Made by a program: the position numbers and the translations under genes
NCBI GenBank assembly: GCA_002320605.1
Contig: DCKG01000031.1
Location: forward strand, 63,519-127,518
From: Bacteroidales bacterium UBA1680
GTDB taxonomy: Bacteria > Bacteroidota > Bacteroidia > Bacteroidales > UBA932
Direction: 5' to 3'
Length of the DNA stretch: 64,000 nt
The notes under the pieces: generated by a model
The model's input: only the letters and a program-made list of their open reading frames with translations
What the model was told of the DNA's origin: nothing
Databases searched by the model: none
Shown here: piece after piece, positions 44,372 to 53,471 of the stretch
How positions within the stretch are numbered: the stretch's first letter is position 1
How the letters are laid out: each line of letters starts with the position of its first letter

Positions 44372-45559
44372 TTATAGTTTACTTGGACCGTTCGTAGCCA
44401 AGTCTTCCAGGATCTGCCAGCACTGGTAGAGACCTCTTGGAACATGGAAGCAGCCTTTCCACTTGCCGCCTTTAAGTGGCAGCAGGACTTCGCCGCGACG
44501 GTTCAGATAGCCGAACCATTCCGGATATTCAGAGTCCTTGAAATGGCTCCAGACATATTCATGTACTCTCTCGAACCATTCCAGGCACTTCGGATCCCCA
44601 GTCAGCTGATAGCCCTTCAGGGTGGAAATCAGTGTCTCGATGTGCACCCACCAGAGCTTCTGGTCCCATTCTAGTTGCTGTGGAGGGAAGCCCTTGCGGT
44701 CGAGAAAGTAATATATTCCGCCATATTCCTTGTCCCAGCCATATTCGGCCATCCTAAGGGTCGTGTCCTTGGCTTTCTCGATGAGTTCCGGCCTGGCGAG
44801 CCTCTTGCCCAGATCCATTATGAACCACATAGCTTCGATGTCGTGACCAGGGGTTACCTGGCGGCCTTCAAAACAGTCTGCCAGAGAGCCGTCCGCCAGA
44901 ACGTTCTCTACGATTATGCCACCCAGCTCAGGGCGATAGAACACGTCCATGACCTCGTGAATGCAGTCCTCGATTGTGCGCATCAAGAAGTCTTTGTCAA
45001 TCAACGGCTCTATCTCAAGCGCCAGGTTGCATAAAATCATTGGTAGAGAGAATCCCTTGAGGTCTCTTGTCCCAGGATGCAGCTTGTTCCATTTTCCTTT
45101 CGGATTGCCCTGCTTGGAGAGCACGTTGCCAAAGGTTTTCTTAGCGATGTCGGCATATTCCTCACTGCCCGTGGCAATTGCCAGCTGCCCGAATGCCATC
45201 GTGGCAAAAGTGTAAGAGAAGATGTTGTATGGCTCCACGATTGGCTTGCCTTCTCTGGTTACTGAGAAATACCAATTGTAATTGCCGTCGTGGCCGTACT
45301 TCTTTAAGAATTCGGCTCCCTGAATCGCACAGTCCAGCCATTCCTGACGTTTTTCAACCTTGTTGTAAAGCATGGAGAAAAGCCATACCTCGCGGCCCTG
45401 AAGCCAGATGAATTTGTCGGTGTCGAAAACGTCACCGTTACGTAACAGGCATGTGTAGTAGCCTCCGTACTCTTTGTCCTGCGACTTGTTAAGCCAGAAG
45501 GGGAGCACGTTGTCCAGCAGCTCGTCCTTGTACTGTTCAGCTAATTTTTTAAAATCCAT
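44372..45559 (-). CDS. AGE-family N-acylglucosamine 2-epimerase
   Basis: A cytoplasmic (alpha/alpha)6-barrel epimerase. The C-terminal motif KGCFHVPRGLYQCWQ (about 370-384) and TPGHDIEAMW (about 236-245) carry the two catalytic His residues of the N-acylglucosamine 2-epimerase group, which interconverts GlcNAc and ManNAc. Cellobiose 2-epimerases usually have a different C-terminal motif, so the acylhexosamine assignment is favoured, though other sugars are possible. 395 aa, no signal peptide. It is the only clearly cytoplasmic enzyme of the large operon and thus the best clue that an N-acetylhexosamine is released from the substrate. Bacteroidota sialic-acid loci use a homologue (NanE). Confidence 0.88.
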   Translation of the reverse strand: MDFKKLAEQYKDELLDNVLPFWLNKSQDKEYGGYYTCLLRNGDVFDTDKFIWLQGREVWLFSMLYNKVEKRQEWLDCAIQGAEFLKKYGHDGNYNWYFSVTREGKPIVEPYNIFSYTFATMAFGQLAIATGSEEYADIAKKTFGNVLSKQGNPKGKWNKLHPGTRDLKGFSLPMILCNLALEIEPLIDKDFLMRTIEDCIHEVMDVFYRPELGGIIVENVLADGSLADCFEGRQVTPGHDIEAMWFIMDLGKRLARPELIEKAKDTTLRMAEYGWDKEYGGIYYFLDRKGFPPQQLEWDQKLWWVHIETLISTLKGYQLTGDPKCLEWFERVHEYVWSHFKDSEYPEWFGYLNRRGEVLLPLKGGKWKGCFHVPRGLYQCWQILEDLATNGPSKL

Positions 45560-45570
45560 AATTCAAATAT

Positions 45571-46890
45571 TTATTCTTCGGAAAGTGCCCGGGCAATGCC
45601 ATTCTTAATGGTTTCCCATTTACCATTGTTGATCACATGGACAATGTCAAAGATCATCAATCCGGAGGTTTGTTTTAGGCAATAGTAAGCAGCTTCACCG
45701 ACATCAAAGCTGGAGTCGGCGCATTGGATTGTCCCGTATATTTTGCAGGCGGAACCGATGTAAGATTTCGCTCTGTTTATTGAATATTCGATGGACTCGT
45801 CATTGTTTGGTCCGTAGATGGTTGACAGATATGCTCCCAGCAGGAATATGTCCAGCTGGTCGGCGAATCCTGTCTTGTAATATTGGTCTGAGCACCAAGA
45901 TGAGTAATAACGGCTGTAGTACTGCGTGTCTTTAAGTGGGTCAATTGTAGGACTTGCCCAGTTTTGGCCGTTTGCGTACAGAGCGCCCCACCATGACGCG
46001 GCCCAATATTCCAAGGTTACGTCACTCTTTATGTTTTTTACGGTTGTCCTTGCTTCTGCTACGAAATTGCGGATTATCTTGGAGCGATACTCCCACCACT
46101 GCTTGTAATATTTCCCGGCGACTCGATTGCTTGATCCGTCGTAGGTGAATATGTCAGCTGGCCAGTTCTCTACCGTCGTACCGATGTACTTTTCGAAATC
46201 CTTCCTGCTGTAGTCCGAGAAATCAGACTGGTAGTCAGGAAAACGGCAATAATCAAGAGCAAAACCGTCAATGTCGTAATTAGTGACTATTTCTTTGATG
46301 AAGCTCAGGGCGAACTCCCTTACTTCCGGGAGGGCTGGATTCAAGAAGGCCGCGACTTTGCTGTTGTCGTTCTTGATGTCTATCATGCCGCTAGGAGTAT
46401 ACTCTATGCAAGTCTTACCATTCCATTTGCTGTCAGCCCTGTAGACCGGACCTTGCTTGTTGCTTGGCGATCCCATCGGGAACACTGTCGTGGAAGCAGT
46501 GACCTTGATGTTTCTCTTATGAGCCTCGTCTATGAAAAATTTCAGATAGTCCCAATCTCTGTGGACAGTGTAGTTCTCCAGGCTGGTCGCCTGAGTAAGA
46601 ATGTTGCTGCTGTAAAGACAGTCACCTTCGACGCCTTTGACATCGACGACAATCTTGTTGAAACCGCAGTCTTTTATCTTGTCCAGGTAGAATGTGATCG
46701 AATCTTTGCTGGCGAAACGCCTGAAATTCGCAGATGCGTCTATCCAGAGCATAATTTCCTTTGGAGATTGCGTTACCTGGCTGGAGGTGTCTTTATTGTC
46801 TAGTGGTGGCGGAGTCTGATGCCCACCTGAGCAAGACTCCACCATGCACAAGACAGCAAAGAACGCTGATATCAAATTGACGCTCTTCAT
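45571..46890 (-). CDS. GHL10-type (DUF187) putative glycoside hydrolase lipoprotein, copy 2
   Basis: Lipoprotein (Cys20, VESC) with the same TIM-barrel landmarks as the protein at 33434: LWIDASANFRRFA (about 48-60), DGFALDYCRFPDYQ (about 209-222), DYSRKDFEKYIG and FDIVHVINNGKW near the end. 439 aa. Side by side the two copies match in the order of blocks but differ widely elsewhere, so they may have different specificities. It overlaps the upstream DUF5018 gene by one base and is followed after 11 bases by the AGE epimerase gene. Activity is inferred from fold family, not shown. Confidence 0.75.
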   Translation of the reverse strand: MKSVNLISAFFAVLCMVESCSGGHQTPPPLDNKDTSSQVTQSPKEIMLWIDASANFRRFASKDSITFYLDKIKDCGFNKIVVDVKGVEGDCLYSSNILTQATSLENYTVHRDWDYLKFFIDEAHKRNIKVTASTTVFPMGSPSNKQGPVYRADSKWNGKTCIEYTPSGMIDIKNDNSKVAAFLNPALPEVREFALSFIKEIVTNYDIDGFALDYCRFPDYQSDFSDYSRKDFEKYIGTTVENWPADIFTYDGSSNRVAGKYYKQWWEYRSKIIRNFVAEARTTVKNIKSDVTLEYWAASWWGALYANGQNWASPTIDPLKDTQYYSRYYSSWCSDQYYKTGFADQLDIFLLGAYLSTIYGPNNDESIEYSINRAKSYIGSACKIYGTIQCADSSFDVGEAAYYCLKQTSGLMIFDIVHVINNGKWETIKNGIARALSEE

Positions 46891-48218
46891 TATAGTTCTG
46901 CTATTTCAAGTTTCCAGATTCTCACTTCCACGCCTCCGACAAGTGCATAAGCGTAACCGCATCCGTCCGCATCGTTGTAGATGTAGGTGCAAGCTGGATA
47001 GTATGTCCCTGCTGTTGCTGAAATAGTAGCGTCAGCTGCGTTCAGGATTGCGTTTCCAGTCTGGTCGACTATGGAAATATAAGCATTTGGCCATCCTGTC
47101 GTGAACACGATAGCGTACGGGGTGTCGTTGAAGTTGAAAGCACGGATGGCTCCGAATGTGTAGTTGCCCCACATGTTCGTTCCATTACCAACAGTACCTT
47201 GGAATGTGTTGATTCTTATGGCAGATGTTCCATCCCAAGTCCAAGAACCTACGTTCGCGCCTCCGCCGACTGCGTCCCACATGAACCATGGACCCTCGAT
47301 GCTCTCGGAGCTGTTGCTTACCATCTGAGCCCAGCTACCGTCGTTGGAAGGAAAGCCTGTGTTAAGGGAAGCATAGTATTGAACCATCTGGCCCTTTTCG
47401 AACCTCCAGCAGAAGTGAGGACCATTGTCTGAACGTCCGCCTACGGCTGTGACTATGCCGTTCCCATTGATTATGTCTCCGCATGCACTGATGAATCCTC
47501 CGATCGCTCCCTGGGAAGGGCCGAGAAGAACTATCGGTGCCTTGTCGTAGCCGTCTTTCCAGCAATATATCGTTGAAGGGGCTGTAGCGAAGTTGCCATC
47601 GCTAGTTACGCCTGCAAGAAGATGGCCGGCTGCATCGTTGCACAAATAGCAAATCTGCCCGTCTACCCCTGTCATGTTCAGGTCGCCTACTGATGCTAGG
47701 GTGAGCCTGTCGTAGACTTTCGTTCCAAGAACGAGGTAATTCCCGCTTATTCCCATCCAGCTGGTGGTTCCGGCTCCGAGCTGGGTAGGCGTCTTGCTGT
47801 TGAACTGAGATACTTTCACATAAGTCTGAACTACTTTCTCGTTAGGCCTTGTCGTGTAAGTCCTGGTGGTGGTACCGTCCTTCGCCGTTACCGTGAAGCT
47901 GATAGGCTGAGTGTAGTCCATAGGGACCGATGGGTCCGGTGAAATCGTAGCCCCTTCCGAGAGGGTGACGGTGGCGTAGGCAGACTGTATGTTTCTGTAT
48001 TGGGTGGACTTGTAAGACACGTCGATCGACTTGTCGTAGTCGTACACATCTCCGATTAAAGAATCGCTTTCGAATTTGAGCACGAAGCTCTCAATCCTGC
48101 AAGCTTTGTCGCCTCTGACGACTGGCTCAGGAACAACTTTGTCATCATCGTCGCAAGAGGCGAGAAATAAAGCCCCGAAGGCGATCAATGCTATTGATAA
48201 AAATTTATTTGTTTTCAT
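46890..48218 (-). CDS. DUF5018-family lipoprotein, copy 2
   Basis: Lipoprotein with Cys22 followed by DDDDKVVPE, a strongly acidic stretch that fits the Bacteroidota surface-lipoprotein export signal. An immunoglobulin-like DUF5018 segment (ATISPDPSVPMDYTQPISFT, TVTAKDGTTTRTYTT, about 90-125) precedes a beta-propeller-like domain. 442 aa. Equivalent to the protein at 34890 but about 120 residues shorter at the N terminus; the missing domain resembles the small separate lipoprotein encoded just upstream (48249-48644). Likely surface glycan-binding protein. Its stop overlaps the GHL10 start. Confidence 0.78.
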   Translation of the reverse strand: MKTNKFLSIALIAFGALFLASCDDDDKVVPEPVVRGDKACRIESFVLKFESDSLIGDVYDYDKSIDVSYKSTQYRNIQSAYATVTLSEGATISPDPSVPMDYTQPISFTVTAKDGTTTRTYTTRPNEKVVQTYVKVSQFNSKTPTQLGAGTTSWMGISGNYLVLGTKVYDRLTLASVGDLNMTGVDGQICYLCNDAAGHLLAGVTSDGNFATAPSTIYCWKDGYDKAPIVLLGPSQGAIGGFISACGDIINGNGIVTAVGGRSDNGPHFCWRFEKGQMVQYYASLNTGFPSNDGSWAQMVSNSSESIEGPWFMWDAVGGGANVGSWTWDGTSAIRINTFQGTVGNGTNMWGNYTFGAIRAFNFNDTPYAIVFTTGWPNAYISIVDQTGNAILNAADATISATAGTYYPACTYIYNDADGCGYAYALVGGVEVRIWKLEIAEL

Positions 48219-48248
48219 ATTCGTTTATCTCTTTTACTTGTTGATTAT

Positions 48249-48644
48249 TTATTGTTCGGTACGTCTTACATAAAATGCCCATAGCGTGTAGGTTCTGCTT
48301 CCGCCATCACCTCCCGTGACAGTGATCTCATATGGTTCCGAAAGGTCTTTCAGCCCAGAGAGTGATGGTGTAACGTAAGCGTCATATTCCAGGTTCGCCC
48401 TAACCATCAGGCTCGTGACATCGTATTTGTCTCGCAATGTCTTTGGTATCGGGAAAAATATTTCTCCTGTAGTCTCGTCAATGAATCCGGCAAGGCCTGC
48501 GCCACCTCCTGCGGGCTGGATTTCTATGGAATGAATCGAACTATCCGTATGTTCGAACTCTGGATCTGCTTTGGCGCAAGATGCCATGAATATTGTGGCA
48601 ATGGCGCCAAGTGCTGCATATAATACTTTTTTCGCTGTTTTCAT
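48249..48644 (-). CDS. Small DUF5018-like lipoprotein
   Basis: A 131-aa lipoprotein (Cys23, MASC) whose second half, KYDVTSLMVRANLEYDAYVTP then SGLKDLSEPYEITVTGGDGG and RTYTLWAF, resembles a single DUF5018/DUF4958-type immunoglobulin-like segment. It has no propeller domain. The start at 48644 begins the signal peptide; ATG at 48656 is also possible. It sits between SusD (five to seventeen bases away) and the larger DUF5018 gene. In the other cassette the comparable N-terminal segment is part of the 565-aa protein, so this gene may be the product of a split, or copy 1 of a fusion. Confidence 0.7.
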   Translation of the reverse strand: MKTAKKVLYAALGAIATIFMASCAKADPEFEHTDSSIHSIEIQPAGGGAGLAGFIDETTGEIFFPIPKTLRDKYDVTSLMVRANLEYDAYVTPSLSGLKDLSEPYEITVTGGDGGSRTYTLWAFYVRRTEQ

Positions 48645-48660
48645 ATTCGAATGCATAAGA

Positions 48661-50304
48661 TTAAATCCATCCCTCATTGTTAGTGCAAAGTTTGTTGTTC
48701 GACCTTTCGGACAGAGGAATGGCGAACTTGTAGTAACGGTTGTAGAAAATCCTAGTGTTTCCGGCATCGGCATCGACTTGCTGGTAAGAATAGGTCCCGT
48801 CATCGCTTCTGGTTATCCTGACGCCATGCACTGAGGTTCCGTTTATGACTTCCTCAGCTAGTTTCCAGCGCCTCAGATCCCAGTAACGGAAGCCCTCTCC
48901 TGCCAATTCGACCATTCTCTCATGCCTGAGGTATTCCATGAAGGCTTCTTTCGTCGTCGCATTGCGGGCAGGGAGTCCTACGCGAGCACGCACAGTATTC
49001 AGAGCCTCCAGTGCCTGGGCACTATTGGACGTCCAATTGCTTTCGGCTAGAGCCTCTGCTTTGTTGAGAAGCACCTCAGCGTACCTGATGACTATGTTAT
49101 ACTGAGAAGAATTGTTCGTTACGTAGCTTTTGTCGTTGTCTCTAAGGTACTTACGTAAATAGTATCCAGTCACGGTCGTTCCGGCGCTTCCGGAATTCTC
49201 GTATGCCTTGAACCCATCTGTGCCTCCTACATAGGTCTGTAGAGTCCTTCCCATCCAGCTGGCACCATTGTATAGAATGGTTGCGTAGAATCTAGGCTCG
49301 CGGTTGGAGTAGGGGTCGCTGCCATAGGCGTCCCAGCTGAAAGCAGTTCCGTCTGCCATCTCATAGCTGTCGACAAGCTCGCTGGTCGGGGCGAAAGCAG
49401 AATATATCTGTTTCCCGTATTGGGTGTCACCCGATGGACGGACGAAGGTGTCGTAGTTGTGGGTCAGTGCGCCGGCGAGAAAGTCGCAAGCGAAGCAAAT
49501 CTCGGAATTGCTGACAGAAGAATTGAAGACATTCGCATAGCTTTGGTCGAGGGTGGCACCTTCGGCTGCAACCTTGTTGGCTGCGTCAACGGCGACATCC
49601 CAGTTCTGGGCGTACAGAGCAACCCTGCTCAACAGAGCGTAAGCGGCTTTTTTGGTGGCGCGGCCCGTGTTGCCAGAATCCCAAGACGACGGAAGGTCTT
49701 CCCCCGCTGCCTGAAGTTCATCGATGATGAATTTCCAGCAATCTTCCTCGCTAGAGCGAGCCTTGTCGTTTTCATTGGGTCCATCGACCTCTGTCCTGAG
49801 GATAACCCCGCCGTAGACTCGGCAGAGAAGATAGTATGTGTAAGCGCGGCAGAAACGGACTTCGGCGATTCTGATTTTCAGCCAGTCATCCCCGAATTTC
49901 TTTCCGTACTCTGGAGCGTCGCGGAGAAATTCGTTCTCTCGCCTGATTCGCCCATAGTTGTCGGACCAGCACTCAAATGCACCTGCGCTGTTGCTGTTGA
50001 ACGCAGACTCCTGGAAAAGAGTCTTGTTATAGTTGTGATTGTACAGATCCCATGAGCAGCTCTTCAGGATGTCTGAATATGCGTCCGTGAGCCATGGCGA
50101 GGAATAGCCGCCATTACCATAAATCTCGGAATGGTCGCGGAAGGTAGTGTAAAGTGACAGCGTGTAGCTGTCTGCCACTGATTCAGACGACCAAACCGTG
50201 GCTGCTGAGTACCTGTCGGTAGGATCTATGTCCAGAACGTCCGAGCAAGCTCCTAATGTAACCAGCAGCAGGAAAAGAAAAACTGAATATATTGTCTTTT
50301 TCAT
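48661..50304 (-). CDS. SusD/RagB-type nutrient-binding lipoprotein (large operon, pair 1)
   Basis: Surface lipoprotein partner of the SusC gene at 50316. Lipobox LGAC with Cys20, then SDVLDIDPTDRYS. SusD helices appear in IRIAEVRFCRAYTYYLLCRVYGG (about 145-167) and IRYAEVLLNKAEALAES (about 407-423), then NTVRARVGLPARN and RHERMVELAGEGFRYWDLRRW. 547 aa. Eleven bases separate it from SusC. It closely parallels the SusD at 36606. Confidence 0.95.
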   Translation of the reverse strand: MKKTIYSVFLFLLLVTLGACSDVLDIDPTDRYSAATVWSSESVADSYTLSLYTTFRDHSEIYGNGGYSSPWLTDAYSDILKSCSWDLYNHNYNKTLFQESAFNSNSAGAFECWSDNYGRIRRENEFLRDAPEYGKKFGDDWLKIRIAEVRFCRAYTYYLLCRVYGGVILRTEVDGPNENDKARSSEEDCWKFIIDELQAAGEDLPSSWDSGNTGRATKKAAYALLSRVALYAQNWDVAVDAANKVAAEGATLDQSYANVFNSSVSNSEICFACDFLAGALTHNYDTFVRPSGDTQYGKQIYSAFAPTSELVDSYEMADGTAFSWDAYGSDPYSNREPRFYATILYNGASWMGRTLQTYVGGTDGFKAYENSGSAGTTVTGYYLRKYLRDNDKSYVTNNSSQYNIVIRYAEVLLNKAEALAESNWTSNSAQALEALNTVRARVGLPARNATTKEAFMEYLRHERMVELAGEGFRYWDLRRWKLAEEVINGTSVHGVRITRSDDGTYSYQQVDADAGNTRIFYNRYYKFAIPLSERSNNKLCTNNEGWI

Positions 50305-50315
50305 TGTATTCTGGA

Positions 50316-53300
50316 TTAGAATGTTATGTTAAGTCCGAAACTGTAAGTCTTCTGTTGTGGATAATAACCGTTGTTTACAGAAGGCATTTCAGGGTCAACG
50401 TATTTGAACGAGCTGAAAGTGAGAAGGTTGGTGCCTGCGAGGTAGACTCTAAGGCCATCTATTCCCGTATGTTTGAGAATCTGCTGAGGTATCTCGTATC
50501 CTACCTGAAGGTTTTTGAGCCTGAGGTAAGAACCATTCTTCACCCACCAAGTGGAAGGCCATGCATTGTTGCCGTTGGCTATCGTGCTTAGCCTAGGATA
50601 CTTGGCATCGGTGTGGTCTGGCCTCCATGCGTTTTCAACCAGGTAGTAAGGAGCATTCCCGTTGTGGTAGAACGGCCTTGTGTACATGGTGTTGTCGAAT
50701 ACTCCTGAGTTGTAGGCTGCGCTCAACTGATAGCCGCATTTGGCGACGCCCTGCCATAAAGCAGAGAGATAGAGGTTCTTGTATCCCACGTCCATGGAAA
50801 GAGAGAAATTGAATTCCGGCATGTACGGGTTTCCAATCTTTACGAAGTCTCCGGCTGCGTCAATCTTTCCATCACCGTTTATGTCTGCGTACATGATGTC
50901 ACCCAGTCTCTTTGTTCCGGAAGGAGCGGTCGGCGAGTTGTCTATGTCTTCCTGTGTCTGGTACAGTCCTATGGCCTTGAATCCATAGAGGGTGCCCATT
51001 GTCCTCCCGAGAATCGCCCTGTACATAGGGTGATCGTCCGAAATTTGCTTGGAGAGCACTCTGTTGTGGGCCCATGACAAGGTCCCTCTCAAAGAGTAGT
51101 TCCATCCGGAGTTGAATGACTGGGCATGCTTCAGGACAAGCTCGAATCCTCTGTTGTCAACCTTGCCTGAATTTTTGATTCCTGGCACGTTACCTCCCAG
51201 TGAAGGAGCGTAGGACCCACTCACGGATTCCAGAATGTCGGAAGTGACCTTGTAGAACCAGTCGAATTCTATTCCAAGGAGACCCTTCCATGCGTCCATT
51301 TCGAATCCGAAGTTCCAGCTGTGCGTTCTAGACCATGTGAGATCCTTGTACACGTAGTTCGTCGTATAAAATGCAGTCTTACCATTGCCTCCAAGGATGT
51401 AGGCGTAGGATGGAGCCGTGGTTGAATATGACTGCATGTACAGGTATGGCGATGTGTCATCGGAACCAAGCTCTCCGTACGATGCCCTGAATTTCAGATA
51501 GTCGATCGCCGGAAGTGCGTCCTGGAAGAAGTGCTCTTTCGATGCTACCCATCCTAGGGCGAAAGAAGGGAAAAATCCCCAGCGGTTCTCAGGAGCAAAT
51601 TTGTACGAACCATCCTCTCGGAAAGAAAACTCCGCCAGATATCGTTCATCATAAGCGTACGTTGCCCTTCCGGCAACGCTGGCCATTGATGAATAGCCGT
51701 ATGTACCGCTCACGGGAACCGATATTCCTTCCCAAGAGTTGCCATTGGCAAGATCCACAGGGAATTCTGCATAGTAGCCGTTCTTTACTCCTGTCATGTT
51801 ATCGGAATAGTTCTTCTGCTGCTCGTAGAGTATGAGGCCGGTAACCATGTGTTTCCCGAATGTCCTTTCGTAGCTGAGAGAAGGCCTTATCATGTAAGTG
51901 TCTCCGAGCGAGTTGGATTTCGTGAAAGTGCTCGTGGTTCCGATTCCGGATGCGTACACAAGATCCGAAGACATGGTGGTCGTGTTGAACGAGCGCAGCT
52001 GGTATGAATGCAGGAAACTTCTATTTAAGGTGTTTCCATAGTCATAAGAGCCGAAGAAAGATGCTTTCAGTCCCTGAAGGAAAGGGATGTTGCTGAAATC
52101 GTATTCCAGCCTGGCATTTCCTTCGAACCTCCACTGACGTTGATGCTGATAACCGCTTTGCTCAATTGCGGCTACAGGCTGTTCTGTGTAAGAGCCGTCA
52201 TAGTACCCCTGAGCCATGCCGTCGTAGGTAGGTGCGATGATTGGGATGGCGTAAATTGCCTGTGAGATAGGGTTGAACTCATTTTGGCTGTTCATGTAGA
52301 AGCCTGGGTTTTCGTACTTGTCCTGATAGGCCGTGATGTTTAAGCTGAGATTGAGGTTCTCCGCTATCTTTGTCTTTACGTTCGAGCGGACGTTGTAGCG
52401 CTTGTAGGACGTTTTGTCCACGATGCCATCCTGATCCAGATAACCTAGGCTAACGTAATAAGTCGTCCTAGCGTTTCCGCCGGTAGCGGAAATGGTGTGC
52501 TGGTGCGTGAAGCCGTGGTTTTTGAACAGGAGATCCAGCCAGTCTGTTTCTCCATAGATTCCATCTTCTTTCATCTTCTGTATCGTGGCATCTGTCCAAA
52601 GAGGATCTAGCCCGTCCAGCTCCCTGGCCTTGTTGTGCCATCCAATGTAGTCGGAAGCGTTCAGAAGCTCCGGCATGGCCGTGTTTTTCGTGAATGTCAC
52701 TGACCCGTCGTAAGTCAGCTTCGGCTTGCCTTCCGAGCCGCTTTTAGTGGTGACGAGAATGACTCCGTTGGCACCTCTCACTCCGTAGATGGCAGAGGTT
52801 GCCGCATCCTTAAGGACTGAGATGGATGCAATGTCATTAGGATTCAGCGTGTTGATGGCTCTAGGAACGCCGTCGACCAGCGTCAGAGGGCTGGAGTCGG
52901 TGAAGGTTGAATAACCCCTGATGGTAATGCTGGCTTCATCTGCGCCAGGCTTTCCTGAACGCTGAATTGTCGTGAGGCCAGGAAGCTTTCCGGTCATGAG
53001 ATTGGACACGTTCGTCATAGGAGCTTTGAGAAGTTCCTTGCTGTTGACTTGGGAGACCGAGCCGACGACGAACTGCTTTTTCTGGGTCGCATAACCTACG
53101 ACTACGATTTCGTTCAGCTTCGTGGCATCCTCCTCAATTGTGATGTCGACTTTCGAGCGTTTCCCGACAGCCGCCTCTTTGTCTTTGTAGCCAAGGCAAG
53201 AGAACACGAGGACATCGCTTCCGGAATTTACCGTAATGGCGTACTCACCGTTGGCGTCTGTTGACGTGCCATGCGTTTTGTCGCCCTTAAGAAAGACTGC

Positions 53301-53450
53301 TACCCCTGGGACCGGTAAACCTGACTCATCTGTCACTTTCCCTGATATGGAGGTCTGGGCGAAAGTCGTCCACGCAGCAGCCATCATCAGCAGAATCGTT
53401 GCCGCCAATTTTGATAGCAATCGCATTGTCCAAGATGATTTCATATACAC
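50316..53450 (-). CDS. SusC-type TonB-dependent transporter (large operon, pair 1)
   Basis: Outer-membrane glycan importer with signal peptide (about 1-31), carboxypeptidase-regulatory-like domain (SISGKVTDESGLPVPGVAVF, about 34-53 onward), TonB-box region NEIVVVGYATQKK, plug domain with DIASISVLKDAATSAIYG and the canonical GVRGANGVILVTTK, and a full barrel ending KTYSFGLNITF. 1044 aa. No STN domain. The start may be the first Met or the third codon (MKSSWTMRLL). Second gene of the proposed operon, 21 bases after the DUF4434 gene. Confidence 0.96.
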   Translation of the reverse strand: MYMKSSWTMRLLSKLAATILLMMAAAWTTFAQTSISGKVTDESGLPVPGVAVFLKGDKTHGTSTDANGEYAITVNSGSDVLVFSCLGYKDKEAAVGKRSKVDITIEEDATKLNEIVVVGYATQKKQFVVGSVSQVNSKELLKAPMTNVSNLMTGKLPGLTTIQRSGKPGADEASITIRGYSTFTDSSPLTLVDGVPRAINTLNPNDIASISVLKDAATSAIYGVRGANGVILVTTKSGSEGKPKLTYDGSVTFTKNTAMPELLNASDYIGWHNKARELDGLDPLWTDATIQKMKEDGIYGETDWLDLLFKNHGFTHQHTISATGGNARTTYYVSLGYLDQDGIVDKTSYKRYNVRSNVKTKIAENLNLSLNITAYQDKYENPGFYMNSQNEFNPISQAIYAIPIIAPTYDGMAQGYYDGSYTEQPVAAIEQSGYQHQRQWRFEGNARLEYDFSNIPFLQGLKASFFGSYDYGNTLNRSFLHSYQLRSFNTTTMSSDLVYASGIGTTSTFTKSNSLGDTYMIRPSLSYERTFGKHMVTGLILYEQQKNYSDNMTGVKNGYYAEFPVDLANGNSWEGISVPVSGTYGYSSMASVAGRATYAYDERYLAEFSFREDGSYKFAPENRWGFFPSFALGWVASKEHFFQDALPAIDYLKFRASYGELGSDDTSPYLYMQSYSTTAPSYAYILGGNGKTAFYTTNYVYKDLTWSRTHSWNFGFEMDAWKGLLGIEFDWFYKVTSDILESVSGSYAPSLGGNVPGIKNSGKVDNRGFELVLKHAQSFNSGWNYSLRGTLSWAHNRVLSKQISDDHPMYRAILGRTMGTLYGFKAIGLYQTQEDIDNSPTAPSGTKRLGDIMYADINGDGKIDAAGDFVKIGNPYMPEFNFSLSMDVGYKNLYLSALWQGVAKCGYQLSAAYNSGVFDNTMYTRPFYHNGNAPYYLVENAWRPDHTDAKYPRLSTIANGNNAWPSTWWVKNGSYLRLKNLQVGYEIPQQILKHTGIDGLRVYLAGTNLLTFSSFKYVDPEMPSVNNGYYPQQKTYSFGLNITF

Positions 53451-53471
53451 TACTAATTAACTTTAACTATA

